Notes: generated by a model not told the origin, from the letters alone. Shown: positions 21,140-32,883, numbered from the stretch's first letter. The stretch: 64,000 bases of DNA from Margaritifera margaritifera (GCA_029931535.1 JAQPZY010001174.1:62001-126000), one strand, 5' to 3'. Program-made: numbers and translations.

Positions 21140-22158
21140 CAGAGGTCTGGAAAATTTTAGATATGCTGTCAGACATTTGATTTTCAATGGCGGGAGGTGG
21201 GGGTTGGGAGGTACTAGCATGAATTTGTAAATAACTATATAATTGCAATATCTCTTATATTTTGACTTGAAAAGCTGAAAGGTGAATCACTGCATCTCTG
21301 TGAACCACTTTCTCCCTAGACTGTAGAACTTCTGGCGCAGGCTACTAAAAGTGGTTCAGAATTAGTGATGGAGAAAAGGCAAATGTATTGATATGTTGTA
21401 AGAATAAATGTGTTACTCAAAATCAGATTGTGTAATATTTGAAAGACATCTTTATTAAAGCACTTTTTTTTTTTACAGTAACTACATGCAAGATCCATGG
21501 AAGATATTATACCTTCTCTCTTACAATATCCAAGCATTTTCCCATAAATAAATTTAAAATTCATTAAGCTGACTAAGCTCATTCAGGTAATGGTACTTTT
21601 CAGTCGAAAGATATTTCTTTGCAACGAACAGATAAAATAGGTGCTTTGAAAGGCTATAAACTTAACTAGCATGATTAAATTTATTGCTGGAAAGAAACAA
21701 CTGATCCCTATGTCTACATTGCCATATATATGCAGTTTAATTTACTGCTTTCTTTGATAAGAGCTAGACCTGGATATGCAAATTAAATTTCCCTGAAAAC
21801 CACCCAGACTCTGCATGAACATGATAAATCTGTAGTTTTTGCTATGCTCTACACAATGCTGAGCTCAAATCACAACAGCCACAAACAAATTTAAAATGTC
21901 TATTTGGAAATTTCAAACTAAAAATATCGATAATGCCTCACTAGCTTATCAAAGTCAAATTCTGTCCACACAATGCTACTGTATGTACATTGACGTAGAT
22001 CTACTGTACTAACCTCAGGGGTAATCATCAGTTGATTCTGACACTGAAACACCTTGTAACAATTTATACATTTTTGCAAAATGTTGCTAAGAAATGTTCA
22101 GTCTCTATTTCTCTCACTGCTCAATTTGACATTCTTTTATTATTTTGGTTAAAGAAAG
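21140..22158. other. No gene recognised
   Basis: Non-coding sequence; the short ORFs here have no domain pattern. Confidence 0.5.
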
Positions 22159-24680
22159 CATACATGCCAACTATTATCCTTTTTTTAACCTAATTACATC
22201 TTACGCTCATTTGTATATGGATTACGCTTTTTTGGTACATAAAAAAAATTAAAAAATAAAGCAATAAAAATTTTCTTTTTGGCATTTTTATTATCATCTC
22301 TTTAATACCACATATCATATAAATTTGAGTATAAAAGAAGACTGCTGCATAAGAATAGCATAAGAGTGTATTTATCCATCATAGACCTACATGTACTTTC
22401 CTTATTTTCTATTTATAGCAGCTGTGTATGACACATTTCCAAGAAAACAAACGGGTTTCTTCAATTTGAAAACTTACCTCACAGATTGATTATATTTTGA
22501 CAATATAATTAGGTAGCGGACCAGTCTATACTTAAAAAAAAATTGGTGCCAGATGTTAAGCAAAACAGGCTTTATCAATGTGACTCATGATGTTATATGA
22601 CTGAAAAATGTCAGAGAGGGATATTTGTAAACTTCAAAACATGTTGGATCATAAAAAGGACACATCAAAAGCATTTTACAAATTCAAAAAGAAGAATATG
22701 AGCGTAATGTAATACAGCACTCAGGTTGAGCACATTGTCATGCTCACTGCAGAATTTGTGGACTTTATGATCATTCAGTGAAAGTTCGACAAGTTAAAGT
22801 CAGTGTTGTATATAAATAATTTGTCAATATGTTTTGTGTTTGTATTCTGGTACTAATCCACATGGATTTTGCATACGTGTGATAAGAATTTTAACCAGCT
22901 GCAGATCCACGTTAGTATCGTCATACACCCTATTTTGATGCTGTGTCATAAACTCCCAGTTCTCAAGAGAACGCATCTCTTAATAATAATAATAATGAAG
23001 GCTTAGTACAGCGCTTAATCTTTAGAAGTTCTAAGCGCTTTACAATATTAGTAAACACATAAGAACATATATATGGACACGATTACAAAAACAAACACCA
23101 TAAAATTACAAACAAGAAAAACCACATGCTCAAAATAATTAAGTTTAGAAAACAATGCCAAGTCTTAAGTCTGTTCCTGCAGTCAAAATAGGCGAGTTTT
23201 AAGAGCACTCTTGAATGAGATCACAGTGTCACCGTGTCTTAGTTCAACAGGCAATTTGTTCCAGGTAGCTGAGCCCTGGTATGCAAAAGAATGTTGTCCG
23301 TAGGACTTTGTTTTGATAGTGGGAATAATGAGAATATGAGTGTCGGAAGAGGAACGCAAGTATCCAGAAGGGGTGTACACATGGGTGAAGTCCGATAGGT
23401 ATTTTGGACTAGATGCAGTCAATGAAATGTAGCATAGAGAACAGATTTTGTGTTTGATTCTGGAGCGAACAGGTAACCAGTGGAGGGTACATAGCAAGGG
23501 GGAGGAGTGCTCAGTTCTTGGTACTCTAAGGATGATCCAAGCAGCTGTGTTTTGAACTTTTTGAAACTTCTGTAGAAGATACTGAGATGAACCAGATAAA
23601 ATAGAATTACAATAGTCCAGTCTAATGAGTACTAAGGAACACACAAGTGTTTTAGTGGCATCAGATGAAAGAAAATTGCGAATGGAGTTGATACATCTCA
23701 GCTCCAGATATGCAGCCTTGCATATGTTCATGACATGTTGGTGTAATGAGAGAGTACTGTCGAGAGTGACATCTAGGTTTCATACTGATTGTGTGAATAT
23801 AATGTTGGTGTTGCTGATACTTATTGTTTGAGGTAAAGGATAGGAATGAGAAAGTCTTGTTTGTTGATCAGAATGGCTTCAGTTTAATTATCATTCATCT
23901 GTGGATTGTTACACGGCATCCATGACTTCACATCAGAAATGCACCTCTCTATGCCTTGGATGGTAGCATCAACTTCAGTTGGGTGGCTAGATTTATATAT
24001 TTGGGTATCATCATCATACAATTGTTGAGACACCAGATGATGATCTATGACACTCGAGAGGGGCTGAGTGTACAGAATGAAGAGAACGGGTCCAAGAACA
24101 GACACCTGAGGAACATCAAAACATAGATCAACTGGGCTAGAATGTTTTCCATTTACAGACACAATTTGTGTCCTGTCAACTAAGTATGACTTGAACCATA
24201 GTAAGGCCAAATGCCAAATACATGCTGGAGACGGTGAAGTAATATATCATGGTCTATTGTGTCAAATGCTACAGACAAGTCAAGGAGGGCGAGGACTCTA
24301 ATCTTTCCATTGCATCAAAACAAGTGACATAATACACAAACATTCTGACAATGGGCCATCTGGTTGAAAGCATGCCAAGAGGAGGACGAGGGCATATATC
24401 ATTGGCATTTGATATGCATGTTTTGATAAAATAACTAATGTTTCAAAATAAATGAGAGCTTTTACTACAGTGTATGAAAGGAGCATTTTCTGGAAAGGTG
24501 AAAGTAAGTGCTTAAGTATGTCAATACCGAAGGCTCCAGGATAGCAAAACTAAATGTTAATTTTTCATACAGTTTATTGTAATTATGACATGTAATATAT
24601 AGATTACACTTTTTATGCTCATATTATGTTATTCTGCCATGTAGGTTATGCTTATACCACTCTAGGGGTTGGCATGTATG
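22159..24680. mobile_element. DNA element with CATACATGCCAAC termini, split by a LINE
   Basis: CATACATGCCAACTATT begins at about 22159, and the complement of 24666-24680 is CATACATGCCAACCCC. Subterminal words are related on both sides (TTACGCTCATTTG near 22201 and the complement of 24610 read ATGAGC/TTATGCTC around TACATTAC-type sequence). The inverted ends enclose a 5'-truncated LINE (22979-24300). Removing the LINE leaves about 1.2 kb of non-coding element. Target duplications are not clear. Confidence 0.5.
22979..24300 (-). mobile_element. LINE, CR1/L2-like, 5'-truncated
   Basis: The minus strand encodes the second half of a Jockey-superfamily reverse transcriptase and its C-terminal region. 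LLDLSVAFDTIDHDILL (motif A, about 24290-24240), VSVLGPVLFILYTQPL (B region) and YDDDTQIYKS (motif C, where the family has YADD) are followed by RLDYCNSIL, VQNTAAWIIL, LHWLPVRSRI, SFAYQGSATWNKLP and SFKSALKTRLF. The coding parts are 24300-23884 and 23731-23183, separated by frameshifts. The 3' UTR ends in a (TTA)n tail at 22979-22996. The endonuclease is absent. The element is inactive. Confidence 0.85.
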
Positions 24681-25290
24681 AGAATAGCATTTTTGTGTCT
24701 TTAAGTTTAAGTAACACAACATGATTGACTAAGTCAATAGCCTTAGTGAAGTCCATGGCAAGAACAGATTCCCTTTGTCTATTTCCTTCAGCCAACAGTA
24801 TGTGAGCTTTGTTAAAGCTGTTTGGCAAGAATGACCCTTGCAAAAACATTACTTTTCTTTGTGAAAGAGTGAAAAGGTGCTGACGTATTCATATACTTGA
24901 CTGATAATCAATTACTCTAAAATTTTAGATAATATAAATGGGCCTATATAGTTTCCTGGATCCAACTTACAGCCATTTTTATGAACTTTGGTCACTTTCG
25001 ATTCTTTTAACTTTCTGGAAAAACACCAGAATTATGCTCAGATTAATGAGGTGAGTTAAAGACCAAGATATCACAGGTGCCATAATATTTAGGACCCAGT
25101 TCATTGAGTCCTGTGTATTTCTTAACATATAATGTCATAATGGTACAATAACATCACATTTTCTTACATTGGCTTTGGAAAGTTTGAAAGAAGTAACTGT
25201 TGGAACTTTTCTATTTACAAAACTAAGGAACTTCTCATGATCAGTGGACTAGATGTTTTCCCTGATATAACAATCTATTATGTTTTTGCA
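24681..25290 (-). mobile_element. Second LINE fragment, N-terminal half of reverse transcriptase
   Basis: On the minus strand, alternating frames give FFPESLKESKVTKVHKNG, KLDPGNYIGPF, ILSKILE, GHSCQTALTKLTYCWLKEID and AMDFTKAIDLVNHVVLLKL. These are the pre-A and A motifs of a CR1/RTE-like LINE reverse transcriptase (family P-x-x-YRPISL and DF-x-KAFD). Coding stops exactly where the CATACATGCCAAC element begins at 24680, so that element appears to have inserted into this LINE. At least two frameshifts. Confidence 0.7.
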
Positions 25291-25824
25291 AAGTCATGGC
25301 TAATCATATTAGCTATTTTGGTTCAGCTGTGGCTTATCTCATTTGTGGTCTAGTTGTGTTGGGTGCTTTTGATATAAATGCCATAACAAGTTGCATTTAT
25401 AGTGCTCTCAAGTTTATAGTAGTCTTCACTATATGAGGTTTGCAGCTTATAGTTTGCCATTTTTTGTGCTTTCCCAATCCTTAATGGAATGGGATTTATC
25501 TCTAGTGTACCTTGCTTCTTTTATCTCTAAAGTATATGTTTTAACAATATGCCTTGTCTCTGACTAGCAGACCTATCAACCCTACAATGGCATTCTCATT
25601 AGGGCAGCCAATATTTTTCTGGAAGTTAGATCAATTTTTAGTGAAGTGTAAGAAAATAGTATGCACTGCTATTGTCAGCTTGGTGGAAAACATGCATTTG
25701 AAAAGCTTAGCAGCATGGTCTGATGCAATAAAGGCAACATTATGTTCAACTAAAAGTCTGTAAAGTACACTTTGGCCATAACCAGTTATTGACTTCCAGT
25801 TCAGTTTTAGAAATGAACTTTTTT

Positions 25825-25944
25825 GACCGTATGACGAAAATTCGTCCTCCCATTAGGGTGAACTGTAAGATTCCAGAACACTGGATTGCCCCTGCAGGAC
25901 ACCCCACACATATTGCCCATGCATAATGCCACTTTCATTCTTTT
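25825..25944. repeat. DIRS inverted terminal repeat, left copy
   Basis: Pairs with 31979-32099 as an inverted copy at roughly 85-90% identity by eye over about 120 bp. The inner part drifts after CCCATGCATA. Confidence 0.88.
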
Positions 25945-26199
25945 TGAGTGAGCAGCCTAGCTTAGTGAGAGATCAGTTGCGGGGCGGGAGGAGGGAATCT
26001 GGCAATAGAAACAGGTAAGTAATTACATCAATAAAATTAGTCTTACCCCACCAAAACTACATTTTAATATCAGTAATACCATACCTGTTGCTATTCCATA
26101 GCTGAATTAGTCCATTTGGTGAGAGGCTGATAATACCACAACTTGGTGAATACAACACAAACACAAGGAATACTCACCCTAATTGAAGAGCAGGAGACT

Positions 26200-26990
26200 A
26201 CTGCAGGATGGAATCTCAATAGGCCACTTTCCGAGCAACAAAGATTGAACCCAGTGAGAAAATGCCTTCACTTTGGTGGGCTAACGAGCGAAGGTAAAAT
26301 GAGGAGAAAAGTTATCTGAGAGTGTCAAAATGTGGCTTTCATCACATTATCCAAAGATCAATGAGTTAGATAGGCCCATGAAGCAGCAATGGCTTGAACC
26401 TCATGGGCTTTAATGGGCTTTAATTTTTATGAAAGATAGGTCCCTATCAGTAAGGGACTGGTAAACTCTCTTGATAATTAATGCAATCCATCTAGAAATG
26501 GTGGAAGCTGAAATATCATTTGAACCTTTAATGGAGAGGAAAAGATGATTCCTACCCTTCCTTCTCCCTTTAGAGCCTGCCAAGTAAAAATGTTGAGCCC
26601 TAACTCAAAGTCTCTCTTGATCATCCCCAGCAGCACAGATACGACTGTGACTGGGGATCTCATTCAGGAGTGGAGCAACCAATGGAAGCTGGTGTTTCGC
26701 TAAAATAAAACAGGTTTGCAAAGGAGAGCAACTGACTCATAATTTCCACTGAACCTGATACAGCCCTGCTCTATGGATAGGGCATGAAGTTCGCTCCTTC
26801 ATCTTGCAGAAGCCAAGGCCAACAAGAAAACCGTCTTGAGCGTAAGGTTCTCTAAGGAAGCTTAACCCAAAGGTTCACAGGGTGTTTATTAAGAGACCAC
26901 AAGACACAAGAAAGATTCCATTTAGGCATTAGAGAGCAAGACACTGGTATTTGCAGTTCAAAATAATTGATCAGGTGGGCCAAGTGAGAA
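26200..26990 (-). pseudogene. DIRS tyrosine recombinase (YR), broken
   Basis: Frames on the minus strand carry LTLKTVFLLALASAR followed by a stop and RSELHAL (about 26860-26790), the first conserved Arg region of DIRS recombinases. Next come FYLAGSKGRRKGRN and ISASTISRWIALIIKRVYQ (26600-26470). IKAHEVQAIAAS (about 26430-26390) is the H-x-x-R box, with Gln in place of Arg. The C-terminal Tyr region is frameshifted (ITF near 26330). Recombination of the circular or linear cDNA into the genome would be the normal role. Multiple stops and the Arg-to-Gln change mean no activity. Confidence 0.7.
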
Positions 26991-26992
26991 TC

Positions 26993-27844
26993 TTATACTG
27001 GACTAAATGATGCAATTGGCAAATTTGATTGAAAACTTTTCTTTGCAGGGAGATCATTTGAGATCAGCCAAGCATGAAGGTGGAGAATCTGTGTGCTGTT
27101 GTATAGGAGAGAGCCCCTGTGCTGCGACAGGAGGTCCCTCCTCTGAGGTAAGATCCTGGGATGGTCCACCACCAGCTCAAGAAGATCACTGAACCATGAT
27201 TGCTGGGGCCACAAAGGGTCAATCAAAATGAGCTAAGCAGTGGAGTGCCTGACTTCGTGTAGCACCTGTGGGATCATCGTGAAAGGTGGGAAAGCAAACT
27301 GACAATTCCACTTCAGGTTGAAAGTGTCCACTGCCCAGGCCCTCTGGTTGGGAACTGGGGAAACGTAAAAGGGGAGCTTGTTGTTTAGCTTGGTGGCAAA
27401 CAAGTCCACCAACAGAGTTCCCCAAAGTTGGAACAGGTAGTCTGCTATGGATTGATGGAGCGACCATTCCATGAGGACTATCATCCCTTTCCATGACAGA
27501 TTGTCTGCCTAAATATTCTTCCTGCTGGGAATATGGCAAACCCAGAAGGTAATTCTTTCTGAAGTTGCCCAATGAAGGAGGTTCCAAAGCTCCATGCAGA
27601 GAGAAGGTGCATGTGTGCCTCCTTGTCTTCTGAGGTACGCTACCACCAACATGTTGTTGGAGGAGACTATCATGCAGCGACCTCTTATTTAGTGGATGCA
27701 CCCCTGAAGGCCTAAAAACACTGCCCTCACTTCCAAATTGTTGACGTGGAGGGTAGATTCTTCCTGGGACCATGAACTCTGAAGAATCAGTCCTTCTGTC
27801 TCTAGTTAAGCACCCCGCCCTGAATCTGACGCATCTGCAAACAG
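26993..27844 (-). pseudogene. DIRS RNase H and connecting region
   Basis: A single minus-strand frame, interrupted by a few stops, starts at LFADASDSGRGA (27844-27809), the first catalytic Asp region of DIRS-type RNase H. It continues through NNMLVVAYLRRQGG, LWNLLHWATSERI and ILADNLS-like sequence, then LVDLFATKLNNKLP (27430-27390) and DPLWPQQSWF (27226-27180). Stops fall after the RGA motif, near 27510 and at 27230. In the family this region destroys the RNA template and leads into the recombinase. Confidence 0.75.
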
Positions 27845-28910
27845 GTAAGAGTGGGGTTCGGGGGTCGGGTGGGTGGGGGTACATGGAGACTCCGACCAGA
27901 AACTGGTCCCAATTTGTCCACCAAATCAGATGGTGGAAATCGCGACCAAAAGAAATCAGAGCACTCAAGGAGTCCCTGTGCAGTTTCCATGCTGTTACAA
28001 GGAGAAACTGGAGAGGACGCAATTGCAGTCTGCCTAGGAGAACCAGGTCCACTTCAGAGTTCAAGGTCCCCAGCAAAGAGAGAAAAAGATGAGCTGATAA
28101 TGTGGTCTTTACTCTCAGCACCTCCAATAGGGACAGGATCTTGTCTACTCCATCCTGAGGGACACAGACTAATCTTCTGTTTGCCAGGAAATTCATTCCC
28201 ATGTAGACACAATCTTGAGATGGAGTGAGCTCAGATTTCTCTAAGTTTGGCAGAAGACTCACATTGGTCACTATGAACCAAACCGAGACAGCTCTAGCCT
28301 GAGGGACTCTAGTTGACCTTTGTGGATCAACCAATCGTCAAAATATTGGAGAACTGAGATACCTAGTGACCTTAAATAGGCTGCAACTACTCCTATGATC
28401 CTGGTAAAAGCTCTCTGTGCGGAGGCTAGGACAAATGGCAGCGCTTGAAATTGGAAGACCTCCCCATCCAAGCAAAACCAGAGGTACTTCCTGTGTGGAG
28501 GAAAGATAGGGATGTGAAGGTACGCATCCTGAAGATCGATGGAAACCGCCCAATTGCCAGGTCTTATGGCATTCCTGACTGAGGCTGTGGTCTCCATCTT
28601 GAATGGTTCCTCCAGCAGAAATCTGTTTAGGGAGGAAAGGTTGATAATAAGATGGGACTTTCCCCCTTTCTTGGGAACCTGGAAAATCCGAGAGTAGAAG
28701 GCTGAAGATTGGTCTTTTAACACCCTCTCTACTGCACCCTTCCAAAGAAGGGAGTGAACCTCTTCCTTTAAGTGCACCAGATTGAACTGGTGGAAGAAAA
28801 TGGGGGACCTTACTGGAGGAGGGAGATCCCGAAACCGAAGCTGGTAATTTATCTTTAATGATAGAAAGGACCCAGCCATCAACCGTTACACCAAACCAAG
28901 CCTCTGAAAA
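27845..28910 (-). pseudogene. DIRS reverse transcriptase
   Basis: The ORF at 28271-28882 (203 codons) is the palm of the enzyme: VPKKGGKSHLIINLSSLN (about residues 69-86), SIDLQDAYLHIPI with the motif-A Asp at about 116, ALPFVLASAQRAFTRI (motif B, residues 147-162) and LQYFDDWLIHK with the DD pair at about 182-183. Upstream, SEAWFGVTVDGWVLSII in another frame (about 28905-28860) is the typical DIRS lead-in. Downstream, a frameshift at about 28300 moves the thumb region (VYMGMNFLANRRL, LLGTLNS) into the ORF ending at 27219. The catalytic aspartates are intact even though the frame is not. Confidence 0.87.
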
Positions 28911-29375
28911 GAAGTTTAGTCTGGTGCCAACAGGAACTAAAGGAAGAGGTATGCTCTGCAGGAGAGGGAGTGAGCTCCTATGGCTGTCCACCCTTGTCCT
29001 TAGAAAAGGGGGAAGGTCCCATGAACTTCCTCGCTGGACAATTGCAGCACTCCCTTCAAGGGCCCACCTGTCGAGGGGGAGCTCTGAAATGGAGTTGTTG
29101 CTTTGACTGGGGATGTGCAGCTTTAAAGAATGTAGCCGATAGACCCCCAGGGCAATCAGGATGATTTCACTTCTTGGCCGGTTTCAAAGAGCCAGGAGCA
29201 GATGCAAGAGACTTGTGTTGATGGTCTCTCAAATTGTGAGTAGCTATATAGATGATGAGCCCTCTGAAGAGAGTCTCCACCTCCAGGGAAAGTTCTTACT
29301 GTGCTATAGTAAGACCTTGGAAGTGTTCAGACAGAGCAACATCCCTGCGGAGGTGGAGAAGCTCTGCTGACAAGG

Positions 29376-31392
29376 TCATGGACAAGGACAATGCATGCCT
29401 AGAAGTTTATGCCACTGCTTCCAACAAGCGATGAAGAGCACTGGCGACTGAGATTCCTCTTTCAGCAGGCTGAATGAAGCTGCCGAAAAGAGATCAGGAT
29501 GTGAGGCTACGGTTACTAGTAACCTAGCCTTTTGCTCTAAGGATTCCAGTGTTTTCACTGGAAGGTGAACACAGGTCCCCGTAGAAATACTCACTTGAGT
29601 CACTTCAGCATCCAAAGTGGGTGGCTTAGTGGACCAGGAAGGCGTATGAACCTTGTAGCTAGAAGCAGCTATCATGGGTCACAATGTAGAGAGGGGGGGG
29701 GGGAAAGTCTTGGCCCTTGCTAAACCTTTGAGAGAGCTCCTTGATCGTATCTAAGTGAGGAAGTAACGAGATATCTGGTCGCGAGTTTGCCCCAGAAAGT
29801 TTCTCCAAATTGAAAAGACTTTTTGAGCCACCAGAACCTGAAGGTTTGGGACACAGGTCACTTGGCTTGAGGTTGTAAACCTTGTTTACCACTTTATCAA
29901 AAGACCAGCTCTCCTCCTCCTCTGCCTCCTTAACTGATGATTGAGAGGGGTAGGGAATCTGAAGGGAGGGGATTACCACATTGGACTGTTCTGTGTCAAA
30001 CTCATGTGCATCGATGAGGACAAAAAGGACGTCTTTGTCATGTTCTCTCTTCTGGGAGGCAGGACTATGTGACCCAATGTCTCTCTGTTGCAGGGAGACT
30101 TGGGGGAGGAGGAACTTGAACCAGTAACTCCTTCCGCAGAGCTAACGGACTGTTCTTATCAGTGGATTCAGCATGTGGGTTAGGGCAGCTCTCCACCCAC
30201 CTACAGCATTTGGGGGAAGAATGTCTATCCCCCTCGCCGTTTTTTGACCCAACCTCATAAGATGATGTAAGTCCATGGCCCACAGCCACAACCTCACTAC
30301 CATGCAGCCAAGGTCCAGAAGTCCATGACTGCATGTAAGGAAAGGACCAATCACTTCCCTGTGGCGGAAAGTCCCACATCCCATAGGGATTTAGAGGGAT
30401 AATAGGGAAAAGGGATATGCCAATTCGATCCTCTTCCCTAATCTGGTATCTGTAAGCCGATTCCCAGTCCCCCGTGGGATGAAACTGCAGTCTGGAGAGG
30501 GGGGGGGGGGGGAACTTGGCCCAATCCCTATCCCCATGCCGTAGGGGCTCCAAAGACCGTGCTCAGTGCCCGGTACCCAGTGCCCAGTCACCAGGCAAAG
30601 ACCTGTCAGGTTACTCAAATCTGTAGGAAGACCCTTCCCCAGACCTGATAGATCTGAGCTCTCTCCTTACCAGGGGGCTCATGACTGTCATGGACAACAA
30701 GCCCCAGGGACTGAAAGTGTGCTGCTCTCCTGTTATGGGGGGGGGGGGGAGCGCAATGCACTTTCAGCTTGTACTGAGCTATGGGTCAGTAGAGGGTGCT
30801 GCTCCCCCTTCATGGGGTGGGGGGAGGGGTGCGACTCACTCTGCCCTTCTGGACAAGAGAGGGTGCTGCTCCTCCTTGAGAGGAGAAAACAAGTTGCCCT
30901 CTATCTTAGTGGAAAAGAGAGGGTGCTGCTCCTCCCTCTTGGGAGGGTGTGACTTGCTCTCTGCCCGCACAGAATGGGGAGGGTACTGCTCCTCCCTAAC
31001 AGGTAGGCGCGACTCACTTTCATCCTTTTTATAACCTCACATTAGAGGGGGCCCACTAACCCTAAGAGTCTCCGGTGAGACTTGGGTAATCCTTCTCTGA
31101 GACCCGAGGAACTCAGAGAATAAGAACTCTAAATACTCTGAAGAGGACGAGGATACCTTTTTCCTCGCTTTATAAATCCATCTACTCTCGGGGAGATCCC
31201 AGACCTCATCCGATTACATCTACAGATGGGACAACCATCTGTCCTCTTGTAGCGTGTGCACCATAAACAAGTGTGGTGTGTGTCCCAGGCAGATTTCCTG
31301 TGACCACACCTACCCACATCTTGCTCAGACATTGTTCCTGTAAAAGAGAGCTGAAAAGAAGATTTTTTATGCAAAAAACTCCTATGCAACAA
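29376..31392 (-). pseudogene. DIRS gag-like region with cysteine-rich N-terminus
   Basis: The first part (31340-31180 on the minus strand) reads MSEQDVGRCGHRKSAWDTH followed by CLWCTRYKRTDGCPIC, a likely zinc-binding C-x2-C...C-x2-C module at the start of DIRS ORF1. A middle part (about 31030-30710) is made of 60-bp, 20-codon repeats. The later part (30553-29376) has ESLEQKARLLVTVASH and the helical CWKQWHKLLGM. Four different frames and two long G tracts (30499, 30738) show heavy indel damage. The gag assignment is by position and the cysteine motif. Confidence 0.6.
30716..31030. repeat. 60-bp tandem repeats in the DIRS gag region
   Basis: GAGGGTGCTGCTCC recurs at 30794, 30861, 30921 and (one change) 30981. 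The last three steps are exactly 60 bp, i.e. 20 codons. A weaker unit at about 30717 is displaced by a G tract. Confidence 0.8.
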
Positions 31393-31978
31393 ACAGTATA
31401 CACAAGGTAATGTGTGGACCGAATCTATGCTAATATAATAATTTCAGCGAAAAGTCACCTTACTTGGGTGTTTTCACAAGATTAAATGCTAAAATGGAAG
31501 CAACACTAAGTTCAGAATAGAAAAATCCAATATAAACAAGTCAACCAGGCTTAAAGAAAGCTAGAGAGTACTAAATTAGCAAAAAACCAGTAGGTTATGA
31601 TTGCTAATAATAAAGAAAAAAATCAAGGAAGGGTATCCAAAACTAAAATAGAAAAGGAACCTGTGTTCAATAACTGAGCACGAGATATGAAGATAAAATG
31701 TGTTGTGCAATAAAAGGAATAAAGGATAAAAGAAAGTCCATGAAGGGGTAAAAAGAATAAAGTAAAATGCCAGGCCGCACACCACATGTACAAAACAAAT
31801 GCTAGAAACTCTCAAGAGAGTTTAATTAAACAGCAATAAAACTCGATCAGGGTATAATCCTAACGCTTAAGAAAAATATAGCACACACAAAAGAATAGCA
31901 ATTCGCTCATTGATCCACAAAGCAGAGACTAAATCTTCTCGATGTAAACATTGTTGGACATTACAACATGCCGACCAA

Positions 31979-32099
31979 GAAAAGAACGAAAGCAGCAGTA
32001 TGCATGGGCAATATGTGCAGGGTGTCCTGCAGAGGCAATCCAGTGTTCTGGCATCTTCTGGTTCACCCTAATAAGAGGATGAATTTTCGTCATATGGTC
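31979..32099. repeat. DIRS inverted terminal repeat, right copy
   Basis: Inverted partner of 25825-25944 (GTTCACCCTAATAAGAGG, GAATTTTCGTCATATGGTC). It lies upstream of gag on the minus strand, so any element promoter would be expected here. Confidence 0.88.
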
Positions 32100-32711
32100 G
32101 GGGTATTTGTTTCCTTGAAAAGTACCCAGATATGTAATAGCAACAGATATGGTATTAATGATAATAGAATTGCAGTTCTGAATCCCATGTAGGTCATTGA
32201 TTTCTTGCTACAGTGTAGATATCTCAACCTGATGTAATCTTTACCTGTCTTTTTAATTCCTGTGGCAGCGGCAATCATCTCTCCCATTATATGCAATACT
32301 CAAATCAATGCATGATGTCCAATAAATGCAACTGTTACCTTTCCTGCTTTTTTTCCCCAAATCACAGCTAAGTATCTTATTTTTTTTTTTTTAAATATGT
32401 TGTGCTGATGTTTCGAATGTTTTTTAGTGGTTGATTGTCCTGTTCATCTTCAGTGTGTTTTCATTTTTTGGATGACATTTCCAGATTATGCTATAACATA
32501 CAAGCAAAAGCCTGATCATTCAGACATTTTGCATGTACATGAGTAGATTAAAATGCCTGAGGTACCCCCTGTAGATTTTGTCTGGTTCCCTAACCAACTC
32601 TACTAATATGAAAATCTGTAAACAGCCCAAACCCAAACAAGCCAAAATTTGGATCTGACTGCAACAATCATATTTTTATACTTTTTGTTATTGTTACTTA
32701 AGTTCAAAGCT

Positions 32712-32880
32712 GAGAGATGCAGTGGCTAAGTTGGTAGAGCATCACACTTATAATCCAAAGGTCGCTGGTTGGATACCTGCCCCTGAGACCAGTCCAGATC
32801 GGTTGCCTCAGTGTGTCCTTAGAAAAGACACTTTGCTCCTTCTTCTGTGGCATGATATAGTCAATAATGTATTCAAAGTG
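32712..32880 (+). repeat. tRNA-derived SINE
   Basis: The head resembles a tRNA gene, with an A box TGGCTAAGTTGG (32723-32734), an anticodon-like loop ACTTATAATCC and a B box GGTTGGATACC (32767-32777; consensus GGTTCGANNCC, so one or two changes). It is followed by CAGTGTGTCCTTAGAAAAGACACTTTGC, an internal segment common to many invertebrate SINEs (given here as 32811-32838). RNA polymerase III would transcribe an intact copy. No clear target duplication. The ORF at 32722 is a translation of the tRNA-like head. Confidence 0.7.
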
Positions 32881-32883
32881 CCA

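Larger units (their letters stand above)
25825..32099 (-). mobile_element. DIRS-type tyrosine-recombinase retroelement, near full length
   Basis: A 6275-bp minus-strand element bounded by inverted terminal repeats of about 120 bp: 25825-25944 and 31979-32099. Both contain GACGAAAATTC, TTAGGGTGAAC, CCAGAACACTGGATTGCC, CTGCAGGACACCC and CACATATTGCCCATGCATA. Order on the minus strand: cysteine-rich gag (about 31390-29376), reverse transcriptase (28910-27900), RNase H (27844-27000) and tyrosine recombinase (about 26990-26200). This is the canonical DIRS gene order, with a recombinase instead of an integrase. Every domain is broken by stops or frameshifts, so this copy is dead. The ends and all four modules can still be seen. 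Confidence 0.88.

Noticed and set aside
27772..28228. Plus-strand ORFs of 106 and 125 codons
   Set aside because: Opposite-strand shadows of the DIRS reverse transcriptase region.
28338..28991. 217-codon minus-strand ORF as an independent gene
   Set aside because: Out-of-frame shadow of the DIRS reverse transcriptase, apart from its first 30 or so codons, which are the RT lead-in before a frameshift.
30566..31034. Plus-strand ORFs of 128 and 117 codons
   Set aside because: Arise from the 60-bp repeats and G tracts of the DIRS gag region; no domain.
32712..32785. tRNA gene
   Set aside because: The acceptor stem does not pair, the B box is changed, and a SINE body follows.
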